Shown here one piece after another: positions 9,554-18,468 of a stretch of DNA of 64,000 nucleotides (positions are counted from its first letter, which is position 1; the number at the start of each line of letters is the position of its first letter). The position numbers and the translations under genes are program-made. Source of the DNA: M3 sp045133615. Lineage in GTDB: Bacteria; Bacteroidota; Bacteroidia; Bacteroidales; Muribaculaceae. Below the pieces are notes generated by a model, which ran no database searches, was not told the DNA's origin, and saw only the letters and a program-made list of their open reading frames with translations. The stretch lies in contig JBGUUQ010000070.1 in the NCBI GenBank assembly GCA_045133615.1, positions 1 to 64,000 of the forward strand, read 5' to 3'.

Positions 9554-10678
9554 TTAATATGCTGTCAAGTCGATTGTGTCGATGCCTGATAGGTCATTCA
9601 ACTCAAAACCGGTTGAGTTCCAACTTTCGATAACCACGGTGCTCGACGCAGTAGCAAAAGTATGCGTAAGCCCCGGAGTATAGGAGTCGGCTGCACCATC
9701 GCCCCACGATACTGTGCCAAACACATCGTCGCCGGTGAATGTGGGTATCACTAATTCGGTTCCGGAAAAGTCGATCGACAATACTCCGTAGCCGTTGAGT
9801 TGCGACATGCTGTCCTCCTCGATGTTGAGCGAGATGGTTTCGACCGCGCCGGGGATAAATTCGAGACCATAGTCGGTCAATACCATACGGAATATGTATT
9901 GGAATCCGCTTTTCATCTCCACTTCGGGAAATGCCACATTGTAGGTCTTGCCGTCGATTACGACACTCAGGGTGGCTTTGTCGACCTTGGTGGAGAACGG
10001 AATCTGCCACAATTGAGGCAATTCTGTCGACCACCCTTCGGCTTTGACGGTCTTGTTGACGTTGAGCGTGAACGTCTCCTGAGATGTTCCTGCGATTTTA
10101 CCGTTGTCGATGCTCATCGTACCTTTCGTATATACTTTATCTCCCGATATGCTCACTTTTGTCAACAATCCGCTGCCAGAATATCCCTGCGCGGAGATAT
10201 TGAATGTGGCGAGTGACAGCGCGTGCTTCATCGTCAGTTTCGCATTGTGGGTGGTGTACGACACAGGTACATAAGCACCGGAATAAAGCAAGTCGATTTG
10301 TTCGGCGATGTCGACGGGAATTGCCGAGGCATCGGTGTAGGCGGCATTATACGGAGCGACAGCGTAGATAAACGCATTCTTCCCTTTTGAGAGCTTTACT
10401 TCGGGGGACATTGTCCAATTTGCTCCGGAGCAGGTGGCTTTTACATTGTCCACCATATTCGGAGCGTCGATGCGTCCGAAAGTCTTGGGAAATACATTCA
10501 TTGCATCGCCGGAGCCGAGTGTGGTGGTGACATTGGCCTTTGTCAGCACTTCGGTGGTGATGGTGACGGTCACATCTTCATCGGTAGAGGGCGGATTGGG
10601 ATCATCACCCCCGTCGGAGCCGCAAGAGCAGAGAAGGGATGCACCGATAGCTATTGAGAAAATCTTGTAAAACTTCAT
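9554..10678 (-). CDS. Fimbrillin-family (Mfa-like) lipoprotein
   Basis: This is a 374-residue lipoprotein with a signal peptide and lipobox (LLCSCGSD, Cys about residue 19). The body resembles fimbrillin/Mfa-like proteins: VTKANVTTTLGSGDAMNVFP-type opening, YAVAPYN, LTMKHALSLATFNI near the middle, and a beta-rich C-terminus. It could be a fimbrial subunit, or a surface lipoprotein using the same fold. The last 60 residues (VSWGDGAADSYTPGLTHTF) look like a PKD/bacterial-surface beta-sandwich. It starts 10 bases after the protease gene ends, so it is probably co-transcribed with it. Whether it is polymerised or acts as a binding protein for the neighbouring SusCD system is unknown. Confidence 0.7.
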   Translation of the reverse strand: MKFYKIFSIAIGASLLCSCGSDGGDDPNPPSTDEDVTVTITTEVLTKANVTTTLGSGDAMNVFPKTFGRIDAPNMVDNVKATCSGANWTMSPEVKLSKGKNAFIYAVAPYNAAYTDASAIPVDIAEQIDLLYSGAYVPVSYTTHNAKLTMKHALSLATFNISAQGYSGSGLLTKVSISGDKVYTKGTMSIDNGKIAGTSQETFTLNVNKTVKAEGWSTELPQLWQIPFSTKVDKATLSVVIDGKTYNVAFPEVEMKSGFQYIFRMVLTDYGLEFIPGAVETISLNIEEDSMSQLNGYGVLSIDFSGTELVIPTFTGDDVFGTVSWGDGAADSYTPGLTHTFATASSTVVIESWNSTGFELNDLSGIDTIDLTAY

Positions 10679-10688
10679 GACCGTGGGA

Positions 10689-12305
10689 TTATTTGGTGAC
10701 TATGTTAAGTTTCTTAATCTCATTGTTGCATCGCAGTTCGAGCACGTTTTTGCCTGCCGGAAGAATCGCAGCGTTGAATTGCAATTCGGGTAGGGGTGAC
10801 AATGCACCGCTTTGGAGTTTGTTGCCGTTGGCATCGTAGATGGTGTAGGTCACATTGTGCTTCGTCTTGATTGTAAACGTGCGACTTTGGCGGTCGTAGC
10901 TTAGCGATGTCTTCTTCTCAAGGCTCGTCCATGGGTCGACGGTGACGGTGAATCCCTGTGTCAGTTCTGCCTTGCTATCTGAGTCAACGGCTGTGATTTC
11001 GATGCTCCATGAGCTTTTGGCAGTGGATAGTGGTTCGGTGGTCTTCAGCATACCATCTTCGATTATGAACGGCACGGAGGCATATCCGCCGGTGCTGCTC
11101 TGGTACACACCGTGCACAGTCACGTTGCAGGTCGGTTTAATCTCCTCATCGTTGACTGTAATGGCTCCCACGACAGAGCCGGCAGGGAGATTTTCCTCGA
11201 TGTGGGTGTGGCTGAGGGAGATGCTCTTGAGCGGTTGGTCGGGAGCACCGATGCCTATCACTGCCACGTGACCGGTGTCGTAGTTCATGTTCATGCGGCT
11301 GTCGCGCAGATTGTCGATAGAGTAGTAGCCGTTGCCATATCCACCCCAACCCCAATTGATGCTGAAAAGACCGTTGGTGTCATATCCGTCGACATTGAAG
11401 CTGTGTCCGTAGCCTCCTTTCGAGTCGATGGCATTGTAGACGATGGCGCGTCCGGCATTAAGTTCGTTGACGAGCAGTTGTCGCCAGTCGCCGCTGTATT
11501 GGTCACGCCAATAATAAGTTACATCGTCGGAGTATGAGAAATTGGTCTTCAGCGCATTCGATATTCGGCTTACCTGATTGGATGGAATGCCCGAACCATC
11601 TTCTCCGTAGTCCATCTTCACACTCATGCCGGTATGGTAGAGCAGTCGTGCCACTTCGTCGTAGTTGTTTGCCCCTGATAGGATGTCGTCCCAATTGTAG
11701 GCGCGTTCTTCGTCGAAATTGATGTTTAGCGAGCCGTAGTTGGCACTGTTGTAGGATACCGAGCCGACTGCACGAGAGGGATACCTCTGTACACTCATAG
11801 CCTGCCCCATAGCCACCGCCACGCAGCCCACGAGAGCTTCCTGCCGGGGACAGTAGGCATTGTAGGGCGACGATTGATTCCAGTTGACGGTAATCAACGG
11901 CTCCACGTAGTTGCTCGACCGTGATACCACATAGTCGGGGTTGTCCCAACGGACTTGTCGCGAGGTCTCGGTGCTCACCAAGTGGCGCACCTGTTTTTTA
12001 TAGCCGTCGATGATGCACGAAGCATTGTCTGGGAGTCGGTTGAGGTCGAGACTGCCGGTAGTGGAGTAGCCCACGATAGGTTTTGCCACATCGTCGGCCG
12101 CAATGATAACCCATCCGCAAGGCGTGAAATTAACAAGATACATCTCATCGCCGATAGATTGAGCCGACTTCACGGAGTAGTCTTTGCCGGTGCGGCTTTC
12201 GAGGTATTGCTCCGCCACCGATTGGGCTTTCTGCCTGCCGACCGGAGCAGCCATTGCGCCGAGTGCAACGACATGCAGCAGTAGGATTGTTGCGGTTTTT
12301 TTCAT
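10689..12305 (-). CDS. C10-family cysteine protease (streptopain/interpain-like), secreted
   Basis: This is a 538-residue secreted papain-fold protease precursor. A signal peptide (MKKTATILLLHVVALGAMA) is followed by an inhibitory propeptide of the Spi/pro-C10 type (to about residue 130, with GWVIIAADD). The catalytic domain has Cys161 in EALVGCVAVAMGQ, His301 in YGHSFNVDGY and the NWGWGG motif at 317-322, matching the streptopain Cys/His dyad. The C-terminal 70 residues form a beta-sandwich ending in PAGKNVLELRCNNEIKKLNIVTK-like sequence, reminiscent of type IX sorting domains. The start at 12305 is chosen because the signal peptide begins there. Its position behind a SusCD operon suggests that it feeds peptides to a RagAB-like importer (inference). 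Confidence 0.9.
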   Translation of the reverse strand: MKKTATILLLHVVALGAMAAPVGRQKAQSVAEQYLESRTGKDYSVKSAQSIGDEMYLVNFTPCGWVIIAADDVAKPIVGYSTTGSLDLNRLPDNASCIIDGYKKQVRHLVSTETSRQVRWDNPDYVVSRSSNYVEPLITVNWNQSSPYNAYCPRQEALVGCVAVAMGQAMSVQRYPSRAVGSVSYNSANYGSLNINFDEERAYNWDDILSGANNYDEVARLLYHTGMSVKMDYGEDGSGIPSNQVSRISNALKTNFSYSDDVTYYWRDQYSGDWRQLLVNELNAGRAIVYNAIDSKGGYGHSFNVDGYDTNGLFSINWGWGGYGNGYYSIDNLRDSRMNMNYDTGHVAVIGIGAPDQPLKSISLSHTHIEENLPAGSVVGAITVNDEEIKPTCNVTVHGVYQSSTGGYASVPFIIEDGMLKTTEPLSTAKSSWSIEITAVDSDSKAELTQGFTVTVDPWTSLEKKTSLSYDRQSRTFTIKTKHNVTYTIYDANGNKLQSGALSPLPELQFNAAILPAGKNVLELRCNNEIKKLNIVTK

Positions 12306-12323
12306 ATATCTATAGAGATGGAA

Positions 12324-12355
12324 AAGATTGGCGCACATTTTCGTGCGCCAATCTT
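12324..12355. terminator. Hairpin between the Calx-beta gene and the protease gene
   Basis: A perfect 13-bp stem (AAGATTGGCGCAC with GTGCGCCAATCTT) around a 6-nt loop, followed by TTTTCC on the minus strand. It probably ends or attenuates the SusCD operon before the protease gene. I see no consensus promoter between it and the protease, so partial read-through is possible. Confidence 0.65.
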
Positions 12356-12383
12356 ATGTTGAATGAATGTTTTGATTAATTGT

Positions 12384-13283
12384 TTATCGAGTCAATGTGA
12401 TATTGACAAGAGAAAACCAGGGGTATCCGTTCAAATTATATGATGAGTCGGTAATCCAAGCCCACACCATATCTTCGGGAACGAATGTAATCTGCTTGAA
12501 ATCATCGCTCCATTCGGCAGTGGTTCCACCATCGACTACGATATAACCTTCGTCGTCCAATGTTCCGGTAACCACATTGTTAGGACTATCGGCTAGATCG
12601 AAGTTCACACCTTCGGCAATCACCGTACCATACGGCAATTCAAGATAACCGGTCTTGGTGTCCATGTCGAAGTGGTAAACCAATTCAAACATAGCCCAAC
12701 TATAACCGTTGACTCCGGTTATGTAGAGAGTTTGATTATAGCCTGATTCCTCTTCGCCATATCCTACGATATTTACATTCCAAGAGATGGAAGCCCCGGT
12801 ACGTGCATTTTTCGCGTTAAGAGTCCAAGCACCTTGAAGTTTTTCGTAGAATACGGAGTCGTTGTCTTTAAGATATACAGTAGTAGCGGTCTGAGTACCG
12901 ATAGTACCGCCTTTTACGTCAACGATTGTCACAGTGAAAGTACGTGCATCGTTGATTTCATCGTCGTCAACCGACATGATTTCGATGCTTCCGCTACCAT
13001 CTTCAGCAGAAATTACGATAGTCTTTTGGGTAACGAGATAGTGAACATCGTCCATTGCGGGGGTTTCACCAACCTCGGCTACCTCTACGGTCACCTGTAC
13101 GGGACCGTTCATCTCTCCCTCTACAACGATAGGGACATTAAATATGCCGGCGTTTTCTTTAACAGAAATTTCTTCATTGAGCATATTTACTGTTACATCG
13201 CTGCCGTTCCAATTGTCATCGTCGGAACACGCCGTGAACATTGTCGCAGCGAGCATCAGTGCAAATATCTTATTTAATTTCAT
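12384..13283 (-). CDS. Calx-beta-like lipoprotein of the SusCD operon
   Basis: This is a 299-residue lipoprotein with a lipobox at FTACSDDD (Cys about residue 18). An N-terminal Calx-beta-like module (about residues 30-145) shows ISVKENAGIFNVPIVV, acidic DDDEINDARTFTVTI and a YLKDNDS end. The C-terminal 150 residues form an unassigned beta-rich domain (LQGAWTLNAKNARTG through FVPEDMVWAW). It begins 27 bases after the SusD stop, so it is the third gene of the operon. The position is that of surface binding proteins in SusCD loci, hence a likely substrate-binding role. The ATG at 13283 is preferred over an upstream TTG. Confidence 0.75.
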   Translation of the reverse strand: MKLNKIFALMLAATMFTACSDDDNWNGSDVTVNMLNEEISVKENAGIFNVPIVVEGEMNGPVQVTVEVAEVGETPAMDDVHYLVTQKTIVISAEDGSGSIEIMSVDDDEINDARTFTVTIVDVKGGTIGTQTATTVYLKDNDSVFYEKLQGAWTLNAKNARTGASISWNVNIVGYGEEESGYNQTLYITGVNGYSWAMFELVYHFDMDTKTGYLELPYGTVIAEGVNFDLADSPNNVVTGTLDDEGYIVVDGGTTAEWSDDFKQITFVPEDMVWAWITDSSYNLNGYPWFSLVNITLTR

Positions 13284-13310
13284 AATCAAATTAATTTACG
13301 AGGTAAGTAA

Positions 13311-14825
13311 TTAGTAACCGGGGTTTTGTTGCCCTGCCATTTGAGGATTGTTTTCCAATTCGGCAGTCGGGATCGGCCATACAAAACGATGGTCTCCGGC
13401 AGAATAGCTTAATGCAGCACCTGCTTTTACGATAATTGATTCGATTGCCGGATTTTCGGGGTGTTCGGGATTACGAGCGAAGCCGAGACCCCAACGACGG
13501 AGGTCGCTGATTCGGAAACCTTCACCGATAAGCTCTTTGAGACGTTCGCCACGGATTTGATCTCTCAACGTAACACCAGAATAGTTACCTGCTTCATATC
13601 CGATAATACGTTTGGTGCGAAGTTCGTTAAGATACTTGTTGGATTTAGACTCATCGATTGTCAATGCAGCTTCGGCGGCGATGAGATACATCTCACTCAA
13701 ACGGAACACTTTGGGCATGTTCATGTAATTGGGTGTAGAGGAGGTGCGGAGAGCATCATTGCCGGGGAATTTTACGAATACGTAAGCTGCGCATTGTGCG
13801 CCTTCTACGCTAAGCATCCACGGGGTGAAGAATGCATCAAAGCGAATGTCGCCATCTTCATACATCGCAAGCATGTCGAATGTAGGAATGTAGTCGGCCA
13901 TGTCGCCATTGGTGCTTAAGTAAGCAGAGCCGATGGAACTGCTGAGCTCGGATGCGCTCATGAACGGGCGGTAAATGATTTCGTCGCTGGTATCGTCCGA
14001 CCACATTGCAGCGTAGCTGTCGGTGTCGGCCAATGTGTAAACATTTGATTCGATAACGGTCGCTGCTTTGCTCAATGCAGTAGTATTGTCGCCTTTGAGA
14101 AGAGCAACGCGAGCCTGAAGAGCCATCACAGCATAGCTTGATGCGTAGGGCGCTTCGGGAGCTACACAAGAAGCATCTGTAGCCTCATAAGCTACGAGAG
14201 CATTGTAAGCATCGGTGAGGTCGTTTTCAATCAACTCGAAAGTTTCTGCCATTGTGCTGCGGCTCGGATATTGGCTTGTGTCGCCGGTCGGATTGTAAAC
14301 AGTCACGATGGGAAGACCTTTAGCGGCAGTAGTTGCTTTTTCTGCAGTATAAGCTTCGCAGAAATGGTCGAAAAGCCAATAGTAATAGAATGCACGGGCA
14401 AATTTAGCTTCACCTTCATAGCGTGCAAGTTCTACTTGCTCGGCTTCGGTGAAAGCATCAGAATCTTTCATGCCCTCGATTTTCTCGATAATGTAGTTGG
14501 CAGAGTTGATGCGGGTATATAATCCCAGCCAAATCGATTCGATGTCGGAGTCGTTGGAGAGTATATTACCATTTGCAAACAAACCTACACGGTTGCCATT
14601 GTCGACAACGCCATGGAACATGTCCATTTGAATTTCGGGGTATGTTACATAACCACCGGTATTTAGCGAACGGAGGCTGCTGTAGATACCGTTGCGGAAG
14701 CGACGTACGTCATTCATCGACTGAATTGCTGTGGTGTCGTCCAATGAGCCATACGGAGTCTTATCCATATCGCAAGAGGTCAACAGGCTTCCGACCAATA
14801 ATAACGATAAAAATATCTTTTTCAT
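13311..14825 (-). CDS. SusD/RagB-family outer-membrane lipoprotein
   Basis: This is a 504-residue SusD-like surface lipoprotein with signal peptide and lipobox LLTSCDMD. The helical TPR core is visible in the middle (AKFARAFYYYWLFDHFCEAY). The C-terminus carries the usual RLSEMYLIAAEAAL, IRGERLKELIGEGFRISDLRRWG and VWPIPTAELENNPQMAGQQNPGY. SusD proteins sit as a lid on the partner SusC barrel and help capture substrate. It starts 19 bases after the SusC stop. The neighbouring C10 protease and the lack of glycosidases suggest a peptide-type substrate, as for RagAB, but this is inference. Confidence 0.93.
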   Translation of the reverse strand: MKKIFLSLLLVGSLLTSCDMDKTPYGSLDDTTAIQSMNDVRRFRNGIYSSLRSLNTGGYVTYPEIQMDMFHGVVDNGNRVGLFANGNILSNDSDIESIWLGLYTRINSANYIIEKIEGMKDSDAFTEAEQVELARYEGEAKFARAFYYYWLFDHFCEAYTAEKATTAAKGLPIVTVYNPTGDTSQYPSRSTMAETFELIENDLTDAYNALVAYEATDASCVAPEAPYASSYAVMALQARVALLKGDNTTALSKAATVIESNVYTLADTDSYAAMWSDDTSDEIIYRPFMSASELSSSIGSAYLSTNGDMADYIPTFDMLAMYEDGDIRFDAFFTPWMLSVEGAQCAAYVFVKFPGNDALRTSSTPNYMNMPKVFRLSEMYLIAAEAALTIDESKSNKYLNELRTKRIIGYEAGNYSGVTLRDQIRGERLKELIGEGFRISDLRRWGLGFARNPEHPENPAIESIIVKAGAALSYSAGDHRFVWPIPTAELENNPQMAGQQNPGY

Positions 14826-14844
14826 AATTGTTTTTTCTCTCATT

Positions 14845-17826
14845 TTAGAATGTTACTTCAACACCAAACACGTATTGACGAGTATTGGGATAGTTAAATT
14901 GTACCAAGTTTACTTCCGGTTCGGGGTCGTATCCGGTAAATCCGGTAAATGTCAAGAGATTACGACCGGTGAAGAAGAAGTTAACTCGTTCGATTTTAGC
15001 CTTGCGGGTAAGGGCTTGAGGCATCATGTATTGGAATGTGACGTTCTTCATGCGCAAGAATGAAGCATCCTCCACCATACGATCATCGAACTGGATTTGT
15101 TCGCCATACTTTGGAATATTGGTGATCTGACCGGGGGTTGTCCATACATTGAGCATTGCAGTCGTTTGGTTATACGAATTTGCAAAATATGAGTTTTCGA
15201 TAAAGTAACGGTCGTTGCTCAACATGTATTTGTCGGCAGCCCATGTGAAGTCGGCGCTTAAAGAGAAGTTTTTCCATCTGATATCGGTTCCGAAACCGCC
15301 CGACCAAGGAGCATACATATCTTTGCCAAGAAGCACTGCATCGCGTTCTTCGTTGTATTCTTTGGTCAAGTTGCCTTCTTTGGTGTACCACATTTGCTTA
15401 CCGTCGCGGGGATCAACACCTGCGTAGCGCACGTAATACAATTCACCTGAAGAGTGTCCGACTTTAAATTGGAGACCATAGTTGGCCATAGTATATTCAT
15501 CACGACCGGCAAAAAGTTCGGTGATTTCGTTCTTGTTGTAGTTTACGTTTGCACGAACACCCCAATACCAATCTTTGTTTTCAAAGATGTCAGCTTTGAT
15601 TTCGAGGTCAAAACCGGTATTGGTCATTGAGCCGATATTGCCATCGCCATCCGAGTAACCGGTGGTGTAGCTGTAAGGAATAGGCATAAGCATGTCGGTA
15701 GTGTTCTTCTTATAGAAGTCTACATTTGCGCTTACGCGATTGAATACGCGGAAGTTCAATCCAACGTTGAAAGACCCTACAGTTTCCCAAGTAAGGTCTT
15801 TGTTGCTCGGTTGAGAAATGCCGAGAGAACCTTCTCCGTTGTAATTGCTTCCCGAACCGATAAGACCGAAATAAGAATAGTCGTCGATTGAAGAGTTTCC
15901 GGTTTCACCGTAGCTTACCTTCAATTGCAATTGGTCGAGCCAATTGATTTCTTCCATGAATTTTTCTCTCTTGATGTCCCACATTGCACCTACTGCATAG
16001 AAGTTGGCCCAACGATGGTCGGGAGCAAATTTCGAGCTTCCGTCGCGACGGAATGTGAAATCAAAGAAGTAGCGGGAATCGTAATCGTATGTTCCGTTGA
16101 AGAAGAATGAGTTGACGGTACGTTCGGTCTTGGTTTCGCTTACATTATCAATCGAGATTGATGTACCTTGGTCGAGACGAAGCTGACGGAGGTCGGTTTG
16201 ACCTTCGGTGTGAACGCCAAATCCGGTTTGCTTCATGATAATCGATTCTTGACCGAGCAATGCGCTGATGTTGTGTACATTGTTGATGTTGAAACGATAT
16301 TCGGCAGTATTGGTGTAGGTAAATGCGTAGTAGCGGGTAAATGATTCGGAATGGAATCCGGTGTCACCTGAATAGTAGTCGCCCATCGGAGTGATAAGGT
16401 CGTCGGTGGGGTAGTAGATGCCTGTTGAACGATAATCGTAGGCGTCGAGAGCCTGTTGTGCACGGATTGTCAAACCCTTGATTGGAGTAATCTCTTCGTA
16501 AAGATTGAGGTTGACAGTTGTGCGATTCTTAGTATAATCACGATTGTTGTTGATGTATTCGGGCGTCGGCATACCGGTATAGTGAGCATACAAAGCTCTT
16601 TCGCCCCATACGATATTGCCCTCTTCATCGAATGTGTAGTAGTTGGGTGAATCGTAAGGCATTGCTTTACGAGCGAATACCATTGGGTTTACAGTATAAA
16701 TACCTGAAGCCTCTGCTTCGTTGTTGGTTTCGTAAGTGGTGTAGCCGAGGTTGGTGTGCATACCGACTTTCAACCAAGGCTTGATGCGAGCATCAAGATT
16801 CATGCGAAGTGCATCACGACGCAAACCTGATTGGTCGATGATACCTTCTTGGTCGTGGTGGTTTAATGAGAGGTAGTAAGAGAATGTTTCGCTACCGCCG
16901 GCAATAGATGCATCGAGAGTGTAAGTAGGAGCACTGCTGTCGAATACTTCGTCGCGCCAATCGGTGTCGATGCCGTATTTTTCCACTGCGTCGCGGATGC
17001 TTTGAGATACGGGTTGCCCGATTTTGTCGCGGAACTCAATCATCTGAGCGGCATTCATCATGTCAACTTGATCTTCTACCATTTGAGAGAAACCATATTG
17101 AGCGCGAATGGTCACTTGTGCTTTGTCGCCGAATTTGCCTTTCTTTGATGTGATAACGAGTACACCGTTTGCTGCACGGCTACCGTAGATGGCTACCGCT
17201 GAAGCGTCTTTAAGCACGGTAATCTTTTCGATGTCGGAGGGGTTGAGTGTGTTAAACACTGATTCCGAAACGGGAGCTCCGTCGAGGATGAAAAGAGGGG
17301 TTGTACCGGCAAAAATAGAGTTCACACCACGAAGACGGATTGATGCACTCTTTGAGGGGTCTCCGGAAGAGAACGAAACGTTAAGACCTGCAACCTGTCC
17401 TTGGAGAGCGTCGGTGAAGTTAGGAGTTACTGCCTTGTCGAGCTTGGCTTCTCCTACAAGTCCCACAGAACCTACTACAGAACCGATTTTCTTTCCTGAA
17501 CCATAACCGGTTACGATTACTTCATCAAGACTTGTGTCAGAAACTTGCAATGCGATAGTCATGTTAGGGGTTACATCTACTGTCGCAGTTTGCATACCCA
17601 CGTACGACACTTTTACTTTTGTAATTTTGTTGTCGATTGTGAGCGTGAAATTACCGTCGATGTCGGTGGCAACACCGTTGCCTGCGCCGACCGGCAGTAC
17701 TGTTGCGCCAATGAGTGGCTCATTGGTTTCGGCATTGATTACCGTTCCTTTCACAGTGCGGCTCTGAGCAGAAGCGCACAATGCGATGGAAACGATTGCC
17801 GTAAGTAATAGAAACAGCTTTTTCAT
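14845..17826 (-). CDS. SusC/RagA-family TonB-dependent transporter (left arm of the switch)
   Basis: This is a 993-residue outer-membrane transporter. A signal peptide ends at about residue 21 (CASAQ) and is followed by the carboxypeptidase-D-like extension (to about residue 100). Next come a TonB-box-like segment (SLDEVIVTGYG), the plug domain (LRGVNSIFAGTTPLFILDGAPV, AIYGSRAANGVLVITSKKGK) and a 22-strand-type barrel ending in VFGVEVTF. Its first eight codons lie inside one arm of a 110-bp inverted repeat shared with the divergent SusC at 18555. A consensus promoter pointing at it lies just beyond that arm, so this operon is predicted to be ON in the sequenced orientation. Confidence 0.95.
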   Translation of the reverse strand: MKKLFLLLTAIVSIALCASAQSRTVKGTVINAETNEPLIGATVLPVGAGNGVATDIDGNFTLTIDNKITKVKVSYVGMQTATVDVTPNMTIALQVSDTSLDEVIVTGYGSGKKIGSVVGSVGLVGEAKLDKAVTPNFTDALQGQVAGLNVSFSSGDPSKSASIRLRGVNSIFAGTTPLFILDGAPVSESVFNTLNPSDIEKITVLKDASAVAIYGSRAANGVLVITSKKGKFGDKAQVTIRAQYGFSQMVEDQVDMMNAAQMIEFRDKIGQPVSQSIRDAVEKYGIDTDWRDEVFDSSAPTYTLDASIAGGSETFSYYLSLNHHDQEGIIDQSGLRRDALRMNLDARIKPWLKVGMHTNLGYTTYETNNEAEASGIYTVNPMVFARKAMPYDSPNYYTFDEEGNIVWGERALYAHYTGMPTPEYINNNRDYTKNRTTVNLNLYEEITPIKGLTIRAQQALDAYDYRSTGIYYPTDDLITPMGDYYSGDTGFHSESFTRYYAFTYTNTAEYRFNINNVHNISALLGQESIIMKQTGFGVHTEGQTDLRQLRLDQGTSISIDNVSETKTERTVNSFFFNGTYDYDSRYFFDFTFRRDGSSKFAPDHRWANFYAVGAMWDIKREKFMEEINWLDQLQLKVSYGETGNSSIDDYSYFGLIGSGSNYNGEGSLGISQPSNKDLTWETVGSFNVGLNFRVFNRVSANVDFYKKNTTDMLMPIPYSYTTGYSDGDGNIGSMTNTGFDLEIKADIFENKDWYWGVRANVNYNKNEITELFAGRDEYTMANYGLQFKVGHSSGELYYVRYAGVDPRDGKQMWYTKEGNLTKEYNEERDAVLLGKDMYAPWSGGFGTDIRWKNFSLSADFTWAADKYMLSNDRYFIENSYFANSYNQTTAMLNVWTTPGQITNIPKYGEQIQFDDRMVEDASFLRMKNVTFQYMMPQALTRKAKIERVNFFFTGRNLLTFTGFTGYDPEPEVNLVQFNYPNTRQYVFGVEVTF

Positions 17827-17912
17827 ACTTAAAATAAATTAGACATAGAATTATTGAAAATTTGTTAGATTTCGCTTGCATTTTCAGTGCGCCTCTTACT
17901 AAGAGACGCATT
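17803..17912 (-). repeat. 110-bp inverted repeat, left arm
   Basis: The reverse complement of this stretch matches 18469-18578 at 109 of 110 positions; the one difference is at 17882 against 18499. It covers the first 24 bases of the minus-strand SusC gene and its whole 5' leader. Inside it, at 17889-17909, is a near-perfect hairpin (GCGCCTCTT / AAGAGACGC around ACT). Confidence 0.97.
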
Positions 17913-17920
17913 GCAATTCG

Positions 17921-17954
17921 CAAAGATAATACAAAAGTTGAAATTATTAGCAAA
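17921..17954 (-). promoter_or_regulatory. Promoter of the leftward SusCD operon, inside the invertible segment
   Basis: On the minus strand TATCTTTG (17921-17928) is preceded, 22 bases upstream, by TTTG (17951-17954). The predicted transcript would begin close to the inner edge of the inverted repeat. Confidence 0.75.
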
Positions 17955-18296
17955 TGTTGGTAGATTTTCTTAGGATTTAACATTTAAGTAAGTGTATTTT
18001 TTACAGTTTCGTTATACAGAAAACCCGCTTAGGGATTGAGTTTCAGCTAAGTTGTAGACAAAATCGGGGCAAAAATCAAAATGACATCAAATCACAAAAT
18101 ACTGTATCATTATGCAATTATGTTAATTGTAAACAGATTTCGAGCTGAAAGAGCGCCTCTTTTGTTGTGACACAATATAGCCAAATGCAGTCGACAATAT
18201 AATAATGTGTCGCAAAATGGATTGCAAAGCAATACGCGGTATCATGTTGAAGAATCAAATCCGAAGGATTTATTATTGACTATCAATCGATTAATT

Positions 18297-18396
18297 AACG
18301 AATCTTTTCAGATTCGGATGCCGGTCCGTTCGTTTACCGATGGTGACCTCGGTCGCGAGTCGCCACTGACTACCGGTTAATGATTGCTCTGCAATC
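18297..18396 (+). repeat. Half of a REP/BIME-like element (copy A)
   Basis: It contains the family landmarks in order: AACGAATCTTTTCAGATTCGG, GGTGACCTCGG, GCGAGTCGCCACTGACTACC and TTAATGATTGCTCTGCAATC. It matches the left half of the copies at 25922 and 26669. The right half is missing or degenerate. Confidence 0.85.
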
Positions 18397-18468
18397 AATT
18401 TCGATTTGTTGACAAACGGGGAATTTGTGTAAACAACAATGCGGTGGAGAACAGTGGATTAGGCAGAA

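Larger units (their letters stand above)
17913..18468. other. Predicted invertible segment (inverton) between two SusC genes
   Basis: This 556-bp intergenic stretch is bounded by the 110-bp inverted repeats. Scanning both strands by eye I find one perfect TAnnTTTG element in it, facing left (17921-17928), and none facing right. It also contains an A+T-rich part, a 9-base copy of the repeat-arm motif GCGCCTCTT at 18153-18161, and half of a REP/BIME-like element (18297-18396). No coding sequence is evident. Recombination between the arms would turn the promoter toward the other SusC gene without changing either protein. Confidence 0.8.
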
